Shown one piece after another: positions 54,502-63,128 of a stretch of DNA of 64,000 nucleotides; positions within the stretch are counted from its first letter, which is position 1; every line of letters begins with the position of its first letter. The notes below the pieces were generated by a model. The model saw only the letters and a list, made by a program, of their open reading frames with translations. It had not been told where the DNA came from and made no database searches. The DNA comes from Fictibacillus phosphorivorans (lineage in GTDB: Bacteria; Bacillota; Bacilli; Bacillales; Fictibacillaceae): the NCBI RefSeq assembly GCF_001619875.1, contig NZ_LRFC01000023.1, positions 558,001-622,000 on the forward strand. The letters are read 5' to 3'. Both the position numbers and the translations under genes were made by a program.

Positions 54502-55704
54502 TTAATTCGTTTCTTCATTTTCAAAGATCGACGCTACACCTTGACCCCCGCCGATACAGAGTGTTGCAAGGCCTCTCTTTGAATTCCTGCGTTTCATCTC
54601 ATGAAGCAGCGTTACAACAATTCTTGCACCGCTCGCTCCGATCGGATGACCGAGTGCAATCGCTCCGCCGTTTACATTCAGCTTTTCTTTATCAAATTCA
54701 AGATCTTTACCAACAGCGAGAGATTGGCTTGCAAATGCTTCATTTGCTTCAATAAGATCGAGGTCATTCATGCTCAATTCTGTTTTCTTCAATACTTTCC
54801 TCACAGCCTCTACTGGGCCGATTCCCATCACTTCAGGTGCAACACCTGCACTAGCATTCGCTTTAACGACTGCCAGCGGTTTTAGACCTAACTCCTCTGC
54901 CTTCTTTCTGCTCATTACAACAAGTGCCGCTGCACCGTCATTGATGCCAGAAGCATTCCCCGCTGTTACCATTCCATCTTTTTTAAATGCTGGCCTTAAC
55001 TTGCTTAACTTTTCCGCCGTAGAGCTTGGTTTTGGATATTCATCTTTATCTATAATCACAGGATCCCCCTTGCGCTGAGGAATCTCCACTGGTGTGATCT
55101 CATCATCAAACTTTCCTTGTTCTTGTGCTTCGGCACATTTTCTTTGGCTTTCGGCTGCAAATTCGTCCAATTCTTCACGTGAGAGTGAATGGGTCTCACA
55201 TAAATTTTCTGCTGTAATTCCCATATGATAATCACCAAAAGCACACCAAAGCCCATCTTGGATCATGGAATCAACCATCGGAGCGTTGCCCATACGCAGA
55301 CCATCTCTCGCTCCATTTAATAGATAAGGAGCTTGGCTCATGTTTTCCATTCCACCGCAAACAATGATATCTGCTTCGTTCAGCCAAATGGCTTGGCAAG
55401 CCAAATGAATGGCTTTTAAGCCTGAACCGCATACTTTATTGATCGTCATACTAGAAACCTCATTCGGCAATCCAGCTTTAATAGCTGCTTGTCGAGCAGG
55501 ATTTTGTCCAAGTCCTGCCTGCAGAACATTTCCCATAATAACTTCATCTACAGAATCATGTGGAATGCCCGCTTTTTTTAGTGCGTCTTTAATTGCAATC
55601 GATCCCAGATCAGTTGCGGGTACCGTTTTCAAGCTTCCCATAAAACTTCCGATAGGTGTCCTGACAGCGCTTACAATAACAGCTTCTCTCTCTCTTGAAA
55701 CCAT
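54502..55704 (-). CDS. Acetyl-CoA C-acetyltransferase (thiolase) 2
   Basis: A 400-aa thiolase. Cys92 ([12 protein letters not shown]), [16 protein letters not shown] and [10 protein letters not shown]. Related to thiolase 1 but clearly diverged in the middle, so not a fresh duplication. The start at 55704 has AAGGAGGAG ahead; the frame to 55770 lacks a site. First gene of the minus-strand acetoacetate unit. Confidence 0.92.
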   Translation of the reverse strand: MVSREREAVIVSAVRTPIGSFMGSLKTVPATDLGSIAIKDALKKAGIPHDSVDEVIMGNVLQAGLGQNPARQAAIKAGLPNEVSSMTINKVCGSGLKAIHLACQAIWLNEADIIVCGGMENMSQAPYLLNGARDGLRMGNAPMVDSMIQDGLWCAFGDYHMGITAENLCETHSLSREELDEFAAESQRKCAEAQEQGKFDDEITPVEIPQRKGDPVIIDKDEYPKPSSTAEKLSKLRPAFKKDGMVTAGNASGINDGAAALVVMSRKKAEELGLKPLAVVKANASAGVAPEVMGIGPVEAVRKVLKKTELSMNDLDLIEANEAFASQSLAVGKDLEFDKEKLNVNGGAIALGHPIGASGARIVVTLLHEMKRRNSKRGLATLCIGGGQGVASIFENEETN

Positions 55705-55851
55705 TCCTAGTCTCCTCCTTATTAAACGCAATAAAATTTCTGAAAATTCCCTTTTATCATACCATAACATTTGAAATGTGTTGCAACAGATGATTTTTTT
55801 TAGTTAAAATATAAGGAAAGGAAACGCTTTCTAGAAAGGGGTTTTACATTA

Positions 55852-56757
55852 GTGGACTTACCTGAACGAGTCACACTTATTGAAGTTGGACCACGGGATG
55901 GACTTCAAAATGAAAAGAATCTGATCCCTGTAAAGAACAAGATTGAATTCATTTCTTTATTGAAGAATGCGGGGTTTCAAGAAATGGAGCTCACTTCATT
56001 TGTTTCACCAAAATGGGTGCCTCAAATGCAAGATGCCGCCGTTGTCATTGAAAACTGTTTAGATGACCTGCGAAACTTTGTCTTAGCTCCTAATAAAAAA
56101 GGAATCGACTTAGCTACTGAATCTGGCGTGAAACATATCGCTGTATTTGTAGGTGTAAGTGACACATTCAATAAGAAAAATATCAACAAAACAACCGAAG
56201 AAAGTTTGAATGAATTAAGACCTCTCATCGACGAATTAAAACGCAAAGGGTACTTCGTAAGGGCTTGTATCTCTACGAGTTTTTATTGTCCTTTTGAAGG
56301 AAAAATTGATGAACAGGATGTATTAAAAGTTTGTCTCGAATTTGAAGAAATGGGTGTTGATGAGCTTAGTGTAGCCGACACGATCGGGATGGCTAATCCG
56401 TCGGAATGCTATGAATTGTTTACGTTACTGAAACATCATCTTCGTGCAACAACACTTCTTACCGCTCATTTTCATGATACACGAGGAATGGCTCTTGCTA
56501 ATATTTTTGCAAGTCTGCAAGCTGGGATCGACCGGTTTGATACTTCAGCAGGAGGTCTAGGCGGCTGTCCGTTTGCACCAGGCGCTTCTGGAAACGTTGC
56601 TTCTGAAGATGTTGTCTATATGCTTTCACAAATGGGCATCTCAACAGGTATTCATCTTGAAAAACTTCTTGAAGCTGCTGCCTACATATCCCCTCTTCTT
56701 TCAAAGCCAGTAGCAAGCAAACAATTTAACTTAGTGAGGAACGTTCCTCAGCATTAA
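55852..56757 (+). CDS. mvaB: Hydroxymethylglutaryl-CoA lyase
   Basis: A 301-aa TIM-barrel lyase that splits HMG-CoA to acetoacetate and acetyl-CoA, the last step of leucine breakdown. Arg15-Asp16 (EVGPRDGLQNE), the metal-binding HFHDTRGMALAN and the catalytic loop GGLGGCPFAPGASGN with Cys239 are all present. GTG start after AGAAAGGGG. It is divergent from the acetoacetate-using operon, and its product is that operon's substrate. Confidence 0.92.
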   Translation: MDLPERVTLIEVGPRDGLQNEKNLIPVKNKIEFISLLKNAGFQEMELTSFVSPKWVPQMQDAAVVIENCLDDLRNFVLAPNKKGIDLATESGVKHIAVFVGVSDTFNKKNINKTTEESLNELRPLIDELKRKGYFVRACISTSFYCPFEGKIDEQDVLKVCLEFEEMGVDELSVADTIGMANPSECYELFTLLKHHLRATTLLTAHFHDTRGMALANIFASLQAGIDRFDTSAGGLGGCPFAPGASGNVASEDVVYMLSQMGISTGIHLEKLLEAAAYISPLLSKPVASKQFNLVRNVPQH

Positions 56758-56759
56758 AA

Positions 56760-56787
56760 AAAACACGGGCTTACACACCCGTGTTTT
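56760..56787. terminator. Bidirectional terminator between mvaB and the HesB-like gene
   Basis: AAAACACGGG/CCCGTGTTTT stem with an 8-base loop and A/T tails on both sides, between convergent genes. Confidence 0.85.
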
Positions 56788-57109
56788 GTTTCGTTTTATC
56801 ATAATACTTCATCGAAGGATTTAACATTTCTGAAGGGCTCTTTAACACAAAGTGGTTACCAGCTGTTGCATCGATCGTCATCTTCTCATCAAAGAAAACC
56901 GCTTTGTTGTATTCCATATAAAGGTCGGGACCGTTCGTCTCAATCTTCGTGTCGTTTCCCTCTGTTTGATCAACGAGCCAGAGAGCAGGTACCCCACTCA
57001 CTACACACCCACAACCTTCTGTATCATGCTTGAGTTTTAAGTACCCTTTTTTTCCTTGCATAATCTTTTCTAACCGTGTTAATGCTGCATCTGTAAATAC
57101 AATTTCCAT
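56771..57109 (-). CDS. yqkB: HesB/IscA-like Fe-S biogenesis family protein (YqkB-like)
   Basis: A 112-aa protein of the Fe-S_biosyn fold. Only the Cys pair GCGCVVSG (33 and 35) is seen; the C-terminal Cys pair of true IscA is missing (TAGNHFVLKSPSEML). This is the YqkB/YneR subgroup, whose role is not settled. Follows the PadR gene by 6 bases. Confidence 0.75.
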   Translation of the reverse strand: MEIVFTDAALTRLEKIMQGKKGYLKLKHDTEGCGCVVSGVPALWLVDQTEGNDTKIETNGPDLYMEYNKAVFFDEKMTIDATAGNHFVLKSPSEMLNPSMKYYDKTKQNTGV

Positions 57110-57115
57110 GCTATT

Positions 57116-57661
57116 TTAAGACTCACCTTTCTTTTTTAAAACTTTGATTGCCCAGTTACACCATGATAACCAGCTTTCCATATACCGAATGCCAAATTCA
57201 CTCGTTAAATACTCGCCAAGTTCATTTTCTCCATATGTTCCTTTTGGAAAGTTCTCTTCTTGCCATTTTTTCGTCATCATAAGACCCATCTGATGATGCT
57301 CTTTACTCTTCTCTAAAAAATCAATCGCTCTTTCTGTAGGAATAAAGTGAAACATGGAAACTCTTAATAACAGATCGTCTTTCAGCTTTGGCACATTCAC
57401 AGGCTTGTTCAGCATCCATTCTAGAAGCTGTGCAAACCCTTTATCTGTAATCGTATATATTTTTTTATCTGGATAATCACTCTGCTGAACCGTTTTAGAG
57501 TGAGTAAGACCCTCTTCTTCCATTTTCAATAGTTCACGATAGATCTGGGTGTGGTGGGCTGTCCAAAAATGAATAACCGTTTCTTTAAATTGCTGTGTAA
57601 GCTCATATCCTGTCGCTTCATTTTTTGCCAATAAACCTAACAGCGCATACCTTAACGCCAT
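57116..57661 (-). CDS. PadR-family transcriptional regulator
   Basis: A 181-aa regulator. The N-terminal winged helix (1-85: ALLGLLAKNEATGYELTQQF, HTQIYRELLKMEEEGL, KKIYTITDKG) is followed by a helical C-terminal dimer domain (about 90-180). It is divergent from the RND exporter gene, and an ATGT-N8-ACAT operator lies between them, so it probably represses the exporter until a ligand binds. Confidence 0.9.
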   Translation of the reverse strand: MALRYALLGLLAKNEATGYELTQQFKETVIHFWTAHHTQIYRELLKMEEEGLTHSKTVQQSDYPDKKIYTITDKGFAQLLEWMLNKPVNVPKLKDDLLLRVSMFHFIPTERAIDFLEKSKEHHQMGLMMTKKWQEENFPKGTYGENELGEYLTSEFGIRYMESWLSWCNWAIKVLKKKGES

Positions 57662-57738
57662 TTCTTACCCTTCTTTCTTTCATACTGTACTGTTTTTGCA
57701 TTGTAACATATTTTTCACAAATTATTTATTCTTATTAC

Positions 57739-57768
57739 TTGATATATTTCTTATACACACCTTATATT
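57739..57768 (+). promoter_or_regulatory. Candidate promoter of the RND exporter gene
   Basis: TTGATA (57739-57744) and TATATT (57763-57768) are 18 bases apart. The PadR-type operator lies 10 bases further on, over the expected start of transcription. Confidence 0.55.
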
Positions 57769-57778
57769 ATAGATAAAC

Positions 57779-57798
57779 ATATGTGAAAATACACATAT
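57779..57798. promoter_or_regulatory. PadR-type operator
   Basis: ATATGTG, six bases, CACATAT. It contains ATGT-N8-ACAT, the known PadR consensus. It is located between the divergent PadR and RND genes. Confidence 0.75.
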
Positions 57799-57823
57799 AA
57801 AAACTTACGTAGGAGAGGAATCA

Positions 57824-60800
57824 ATGAACTGGCTAACGAAATTCAGTTTAAAAAACCCAGTAGCGATATTTATCTTTTCATTTTTGCTCATTGTTGGAGG
57901 GGTCTTCTCGTTCACGAATTTAAAAGTGGACCTGCTTCCAAATGTTGAGTTCCCGCAATTGACGGTTCAAACTGTCTATCCAGGTGCTTCGCCTGAAGAT
58001 GTAAACAAACAAGTAACAGACAAACTTGAAACGCAATTGAAGCAAGTAGAAGATGTAAAAACGGTAAAAAGCTCTTCACTTGAAAGTGTTTCGATCATTA
58101 GTATGGACTTTCCTTTTACAGCCAATATGGATGATGTAGAAGATCAAGTAAAGTCCATCATTTCAGAAACAGATCTTCCAGATGATGTTGAACCAGAAGT
58201 AAGCCGTTTTTCATTTGGAACCATACCTATCTACAATATTTCTTTATTCCCTGAAAAAGAAGGAGAAAACATTCAAGCATTTGTAAACGGTGAATTGGTG
58301 CCAGAACTTAAAAAGATCCAAGGTGTTAACAACGTTTCAGTAGGCGGTGTAAAGGAAACATTCGTTTCTATTACATTAGACAAAGAGAAAGCCAAAGAAG
58401 CTGACGTCACATTAAATTCAGTGAAAGAAGCGATCAACAGCCGTGCTATTTCATTCCCGGCAGGTACAGTAACAGACGACTCGATTACAGTTCCCGTTCG
58501 GGTTGAAGAAGCCGTAGACACGGTGGCTGAGCTAAAGGAAATTACAATCTCTAACAGCCAAGGAGCACCTGCACAACCTCCTAGTGGAGCTGGCGGACCT
58601 GCTTCTAGTGGCGGAGCACCTTCAGGGCAAGGAGCACCAGTTCAAACACAAGCTCCTCAGACACCGTCTAGCTTAAAGCTTGGTGAGATTGCCGAAGTAA
58701 AAGAAACTGATGATATAAGTGAGATCACAAGATATAACCAAAAGGCTTCTCTTTCTATGGCCGTTACGAAAAAGCAAGATGCAAACACGGTTGAAGTCGC
58801 TGAAAAAGTAATCGAAGTTCTTAACAAAAAGAAATACGATGATAAGTTAAACTATGCGATTGGATTCGGTCAGGCGGAAGGCATTAAAGATTCCGTAAAC
58901 ACACTTATTAAAGAAGGATTGTTCGGAGCTCTATTCGCTTCCCTAGCCGTTTTGATCTTCCTTAGGAACTTTAGAGCAACGATTATCGCCATTATCTCTA
59001 TCCCGCTCTCACTGCTCGTTTCAGCTATTTTCTTGGACCGCCTTGATATTACGCTAAATATTATGACACTCGGTGGAATGGCTGTTGCGGTCGGGCGTGT
59101 AGTAGATGACAGCATCGTTGTTATCGAGAATATCTTCAGAAGGATCAGAAAAACCGATGGAGACTATGACCGTGATGAGCTCATTATCGACTCAACACGA
59201 GAGATCTTAAAGGCGATCGTATCTTCAACGATTACAACTGTTGTCGTATTCTTGCCGCTTGGATTAGTTGGCGGCGTTACAGGTGAGTTTTTCTTACCGT
59301 TTGCTTTAACCGTTGTTTTTGCATTGTTGGCGTCACTCATCGTCGCTGTTACCATCGTACCGATTCTTGCAAAATATGCATTTAAAAAAGTTAAACCTGA
59401 GAAAAATGATGGTCCGTTGCAGCGCGGTTATGAAAAATTAATTAAAGCTTCTCTTAATCACAAAATTCTAGTACTCTTCACTTCCTTTATTCTACTAGGT
59501 GGATCTTTCTTCCTGGCAACGAAATTGGGAATGGTATTCTTACCGAACGAAGAGCAGAAAACGTTAACCGTTAACGTTGAATTGCCTGCAAGCACCAATG
59601 TGACAAAAACAAATGAGATCTCTCTTGAGGTTGAAGATTATCTGGCTAAAAGAGACTCGATCAAAGATGTTACGGCTGGTATTGGGTCACGTGATTTCCA
59701 AACCGGTCTCAAACGTCAAAATGTTGCTAACTATTTTGTAAACCTTAAAAAAGAAGCAAACGTTGAAACCGAATTAAAAGAACTTGAAAAAGATATAAAA
59801 GCGATTACAGATGAAAAAGCAGAAGGAACCGTTATCAGCTTGCAGGAAGTTTCAAGCGGCGGACCACCTTCTAATAACGAAGTCAACATTGATCTATATT
59901 CAAACGACTTAGACGATTTACAAAAAGCTGCAAGCCAAGTTGAAGAGTACATGAAGACTCTCGATTCGATCAAATATGTCTCGAACAATTTTAAGGATAC
60001 GCAAAAACAATGGGCTGTTTCGATCGATACAGAAAAAGCAGCTGAAAAAGGTGTGTCAGGCTTTGCAGTTTTAGGAGCTGTTTCTGATGTAACGAAGCCT
60101 GTTGAAGTCGGTGAACTTACGTTAGATGGAAACCAAAAGAATGTAAAAGTTGAGTATGATGAATCTGTAAAATCTCTAAATGAAATCAAAGATCTTACTG
60201 TGTTCGGCACATCTGGTCCTGTAAAAATTTCAGACGTTGCTGATGTTTCTGAAAAAGAAACCGTAACAGGCATCCAGAAACTAGATGGTAAGATATATGC
60301 TCAAGTTTCTGCACAAGTTAAAGGAGACAACGTTCAAAAAGTTACCCAAGACGTTATTAAAGGCGTTGAAGATCATGTAGATCTTCCTGCTTCTGTTTCA
60401 ACGGAAGGAGGCGGAGGAAGTGAAGAAACGATGGATACGTTTAAAGATTTAGGCCTTGCGATGCTTGTTGCTATCGGCCTCGTTTACTTAACGATGCTGA
60501 TTACCTTCGGCCGTGCTCGTATACCATTTATTATCCTTTCTTCTCTTCTATTTGTTCCTGTCGGAGCAATCGGAGGACTTTATTTAATCAATGAACCACT
60601 TTCAGTAAGTGCGATGATCGGAATACTCATGCTGATCGGTATCGTTACAACAAATGCAATCGTATTAGTAGACCGTATCGGCCAGAACCGTGAACTTAAA
60701 GGAATGCCAGTACGCGAGGCACTTTTAGAAGCAGGAAAAACCCGCTTACGTCCGATATTAATGACAGCATTTGCGACCATTGCAGCATTGATTCCGCTTG

Positions 60801-60964
60801 CATTGACAACATCCTCTGGAACACTGATTTCCAAAGGATTAGCGATTGTTGTAATCGGAGGATTAACTACTTCTACACTGTTAACATTGATTATTGTGCC
60901 TGTCCTTTATGAGTTATTCTTTACAAGACAGGCGAAGCGCGAAAAAGCAAAGACCACTTCATAA
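57824..60964 (+). CDS. swrC: RND-family efflux transporter, SwrC/AcrB type
   Basis: A 1046-aa RND exporter with twelve expected membrane segments and two large outside loops (about 35-335 and 570-860). VGRVVDDSIVVIENIF carries the Asp pair of the proton relay. The first loop has a Pro/Gly/Ser/Ala-rich insertion (about 246-285). B. subtilis SwrC (YerP) exports surfactin and other amphiphiles; the symbol here is by family only. RBS GGAGAGG. It carries its own terminator. Confidence 0.9.
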   Translation: MNWLTKFSLKNPVAIFIFSFLLIVGGVFSFTNLKVDLLPNVEFPQLTVQTVYPGASPEDVNKQVTDKLETQLKQVEDVKTVKSSSLESVSIISMDFPFTANMDDVEDQVKSIISETDLPDDVEPEVSRFSFGTIPIYNISLFPEKEGENIQAFVNGELVPELKKIQGVNNVSVGGVKETFVSITLDKEKAKEADVTLNSVKEAINSRAISFPAGTVTDDSITVPVRVEEAVDTVAELKEITISNSQGAPAQPPSGAGGPASSGGAPSGQGAPVQTQAPQTPSSLKLGEIAEVKETDDISEITRYNQKASLSMAVTKKQDANTVEVAEKVIEVLNKKKYDDKLNYAIGFGQAEGIKDSVNTLIKEGLFGALFASLAVLIFLRNFRATIIAIISIPLSLLVSAIFLDRLDITLNIMTLGGMAVAVGRVVDDSIVVIENIFRRIRKTDGDYDRDELIIDSTREILKAIVSSTITTVVVFLPLGLVGGVTGEFFLPFALTVVFALLASLIVAVTIVPILAKYAFKKVKPEKNDGPLQRGYEKLIKASLNHKILVLFTSFILLGGSFFLATKLGMVFLPNEEQKTLTVNVELPASTNVTKTNEISLEVEDYLAKRDSIKDVTAGIGSRDFQTGLKRQNVANYFVNLKKEANVETELKELEKDIKAITDEKAEGTVISLQEVSSGGPPSNNEVNIDLYSNDLDDLQKAASQVEEYMKTLDSIKYVSNNFKDTQKQWAVSIDTEKAAEKGVSGFAVLGAVSDVTKPVEVGELTLDGNQKNVKVEYDESVKSLNEIKDLTVFGTSGPVKISDVADVSEKETVTGIQKLDGKIYAQVSAQVKGDNVQKVTQDVIKGVEDHVDLPASVSTEGGGGSEETMDTFKDLGLAMLVAIGLVYLTMLITFGRARIPFIILSSLLFVPVGAIGGLYLINEPLSVSAMIGILMLIGIVTTNAIVLVDRIGQNRELKGMPVREALLEAGKTRLRPILMTAFATIAALIPLALTTSSGTLISKGLAIVVIGGLTTSTLLTLIIVPVLYELFFTRQAKREKAKTTS

Positions 60965-60967
60965 ATC

Positions 60968-61014
60968 AAAAAAAGAGTACTGTACCTCTTCTCGAGGCAG
61001 CGGTACTCTTTTTT
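60968..61014 (+). terminator. Terminator of the RND exporter gene
   Basis: AAAAAAGAGTAC pairs with GTACTCTTTTTT, and the long loop holds its own small stem. Confidence 0.85.
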
Positions 61015-61041
61015 GATGTTTTATAACCTTGTTGCTCTTGG

Positions 61042-61232
61042 AAGTGGTTCATTTCCGTTTCAGGTGCTCGCTTTCCGCGGGGCAAGCGGTGAGCCATATT
61101 CGTAACGTTTCACTTTCAAGTGTCTCACCTGCCCGCCTGTCCCGCAGGACAAGGAAGGCTTCGGCAGCGTCGCACGAAGAAAATTCGAAGTTCAATTTTC
61201 GAGGAGTCTCCCACCCTACACTCCAATCAACT
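61042..61232 (+). repeat. Dispersed GC-rich repeat, copy E (subtype 2, with insertion)
   Basis: Same subtype as copy C (GCGGTGAGCCATATTCG, AAGTGTCTCACCTGCCCGCC, CTACACTCCAATCAAC). Relative to other copies it has 56 extra bases at 61149-61204. The rest of the gene-free stretch 60965-61491 holds the terminator and AT-rich sequence. Confidence 0.88.
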
Positions 61233-61491
61233 TTCATAGAAGATAATACTTGAAAGCTCAAATCTTTTAGCAAAGAGCGTTTAAAAAAGTGCCTTTAGAA
61301 AGTAGTTACCGTAAAGATTCTCATGAATACGAGAAATTTAGAACTTACATATTAAGATGCACAGAATACCTTTTTAAACAAAATACCTTCTCTCATTCTT
61401 GATTTTTGCACATTAGGACTAAAGACCCTGTTTTGCCTTTCTGAGGAATGGGAAATATATCAGCAATATCGAATTCAGGAGGCTGAAAAAC

Positions 61492-61758
61492 ATGAAACAA
61501 ATTTGCTCAAGAAAAGTAAAAGTAACTGCAAAATACACGGTCAATAAAGCGATAGAAATTATGCAATCTGCTAAAAAGATTAACAGTCAACTTTTTTTAA
61601 GCAAAGACGGTATAACTGTCCACGCCTCTGGATTATCACAGCTTGTTTCATTCTTCTTAACATTAAAAGAAGGAGACTCATTTCTATATATCGTTGAAGG
61701 GGCTGATGCTGAGTCTGCCATGAGCCTAATCTCACCGCAAGAAACTGTATCTCAATAA
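61492..61758 (+). CDS. HPr-like protein lacking active-site His and regulatory Ser
   Basis: An 88-aa protein. KVKVTAKYTVNKAIEIMQSA and SQLFLSKDGITVHASGLSQL line up with HPr, and GADAESAM matches the final helix. No His occurs at the place of His15 (N18 or near), and Ser46 seems replaced by Gly47. It therefore cannot relay PTS phosphate as HPr does. AGGAGG precedes the start. It may be a regulatory or scaffold protein. Function unknown. Confidence 0.75.
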   Translation: MKQICSRKVKVTAKYTVNKAIEIMQSAKKINSQLFLSKDGITVHASGLSQLVSFFLTLKEGDSFLYIVEGADAESAMSLISPQETVSQ

Positions 61759-62412
61759 CTATAAGCCTACTTTGGCCTTCATTCTCTTTTTGAAGATTAG
61801 AGGTAAACCTACAATGACAAACAGCAAGGTTGTTCCGATCCACACCACTTCCTTGCTTCCTGATGTCATTGATGTCCCTAGATACGTATAAGCGATTGTA
61901 CCTGGAATGATCCCAATAGCTGTCGCAATCGCATAGTCTTTAAACTTCACCTTTGTCAGCGATGTTAAATAGCTGACAAGGTCATAATTTAAAACCGGCA
62001 GCAATCTTAATAATAGAACATAGCGAATCCCTTCTCTTTCTATCTTGCTGCGGACTTTTTCATATTTTTCATTTTTCCATTGTTTACTTTTCTTAAAGCG
62101 ACCCAGGCGGTTGATCGCGTAATAAGTTAGGAGTCCCCCTCCAAGCGATCCTAGATAAGTATATAGACATCCCCAATAAAAACCGAATGATAGACCGCTT
62201 GTTATAGCAAAAATGGAAGATGGAAATAACACAAATGGCCGCACCGAATAAAGGACAACGAAGATAAATGGAGCAATCCATCCCCAATGCATGATCCAAT
62301 TTCTAAATTCTTCAGGACTGAATCCCTTATAATTTTTTTGCAGCCAGAAAATAAACATCATCACCGCTCCAGCAAACAGAACAATGTATAACCATTTTTT
62401 TGTTAATTTCAT
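61759..62412 (-). CDS. TVP38/TMEM64 (DedA-like) membrane protein
   Basis: A 217-aa protein with about five membrane segments. RPFVLFPSSIFAITSGLSFG and RLLPVLNYDLVSYLTSLTKV are the conserved SNARE-associated/DedA-type re-entrant motifs. Such proteins affect membrane lipid movement and pH homeostasis. GGAGGG precedes 62412. It ends base to base with the first HPr-like gene on the other strand. Confidence 0.85.
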   Translation of the reverse strand: MKLTKKWLYIVLFAGAVMMFIFWLQKNYKGFSPEEFRNWIMHWGWIAPFIFVVLYSVRPFVLFPSSIFAITSGLSFGFYWGCLYTYLGSLGGGLLTYYAINRLGRFKKSKQWKNEKYEKVRSKIEREGIRYVLLLRLLPVLNYDLVSYLTSLTKVKFKDYAIATAIGIIPGTIAYTYLGTSMTSGSKEVVWIGTTLLFVIVGLPLIFKKRMKAKVGL

Positions 62413-62510
62413 ATTCCCTCCATATAAAGATTTCATTTAATATGCATTTTTCCTTCTTCTGCACATATCCATACATACATATTGTGATTGGGCAAAGGAG
62501 GTTATTTATT

Positions 62511-62759
62511 GTGATTGTTAAAGCAACTGCACCTATTTATGCGGAGCGTGCTGCCAAACTTGTAGAGCTAACAGGCAGCTTTACGGAATCTATCTATATA
62601 AAAAAAGGGGATCGCACCGCTGATGGAAAAAGTTTTTTAGGCATTATTGCACTATCTATCTATCCAGACGATTCCATTGAAATTATTTGTGATCCACCAA
62701 GTACTCAACTTAAAGAAAAAATACTTTCTTCTGGACTTTTTGCAAGCTGTAATTCATAA
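62511..62759 (+). CDS. Crh-like HPr paralogue (His15 absent, Ser46 kept)
   Basis: An 82-aa protein. It aligns with HPr without gaps over the key region. PIYAERAA takes the place of GIHARPA, so His15 is Tyr10. GKSFLGIIAL matches the LKSIMGVMSL segment, so Ser46 is Ser41. This is the same loss/keep pattern as Crh, the HPr-like CcpA partner. AAAGGAGG precedes the GTG start; a longer frame to 62400 lacks a site. Confidence 0.78.
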   Translation: MIVKATAPIYAERAAKLVELTGSFTESIYIKKGDRTADGKSFLGIIALSIYPDDSIEIICDPPSTQLKEKILSSGLFASCNS

Positions 62760-62851
62760 GATTTACCATTTCATTTTATAACAAACCTTTCTCTTTTGGC
62801 TAATTTCCCTATATTGATAACTCGCCCACCAGCAGCAATCTGAATAAAAAT

Positions 62852-62875
62852 AAAAAGCCGGGATTCCGGCTTTTT
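62852..62875 (+). terminator. Terminator after the Crh-like gene
   Basis: AAAAAGCCGG/CCGGCTTTTT stem with a 4-base loop. The rest of 62876-63128 shows no gene or clear element. Confidence 0.9.
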
Positions 62876-63128
62876 ATCATTCATTCATACTTTCATTTAT
62901 TGAATCGATTCTTAATTAAAGAGGCGCTTTCGTTTCATTTAGCATTTTTTTGTATATTTCCAATATCATAGTACTGTATGTTGTTCCTAGAACAGCTCAT
63001 TTCCCATTTAGCTCTGCCCATGTTACAGCACTTCCTCTTTTAACGAATTGAAATCTAGGATCTACCCATACACTTGCCCGATCATGGTCCTAGTATCGTC
63101 AGTCCTTTAGGGGGTGATTACGGAGATT

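Noticed and set aside
55818-55833. cre-like AGAAAGCGTTTCCT ahead of the HMG-CoA lyase gene
   Set aside because: Core fits but three conserved outer positions differ.
59731-60273. 180-codon open frame antisense to the RND exporter gene
   Set aside because: Shadow of a highly biased coding frame; Ser/Thr/Phe-rich product without family likeness, no ribosome site.
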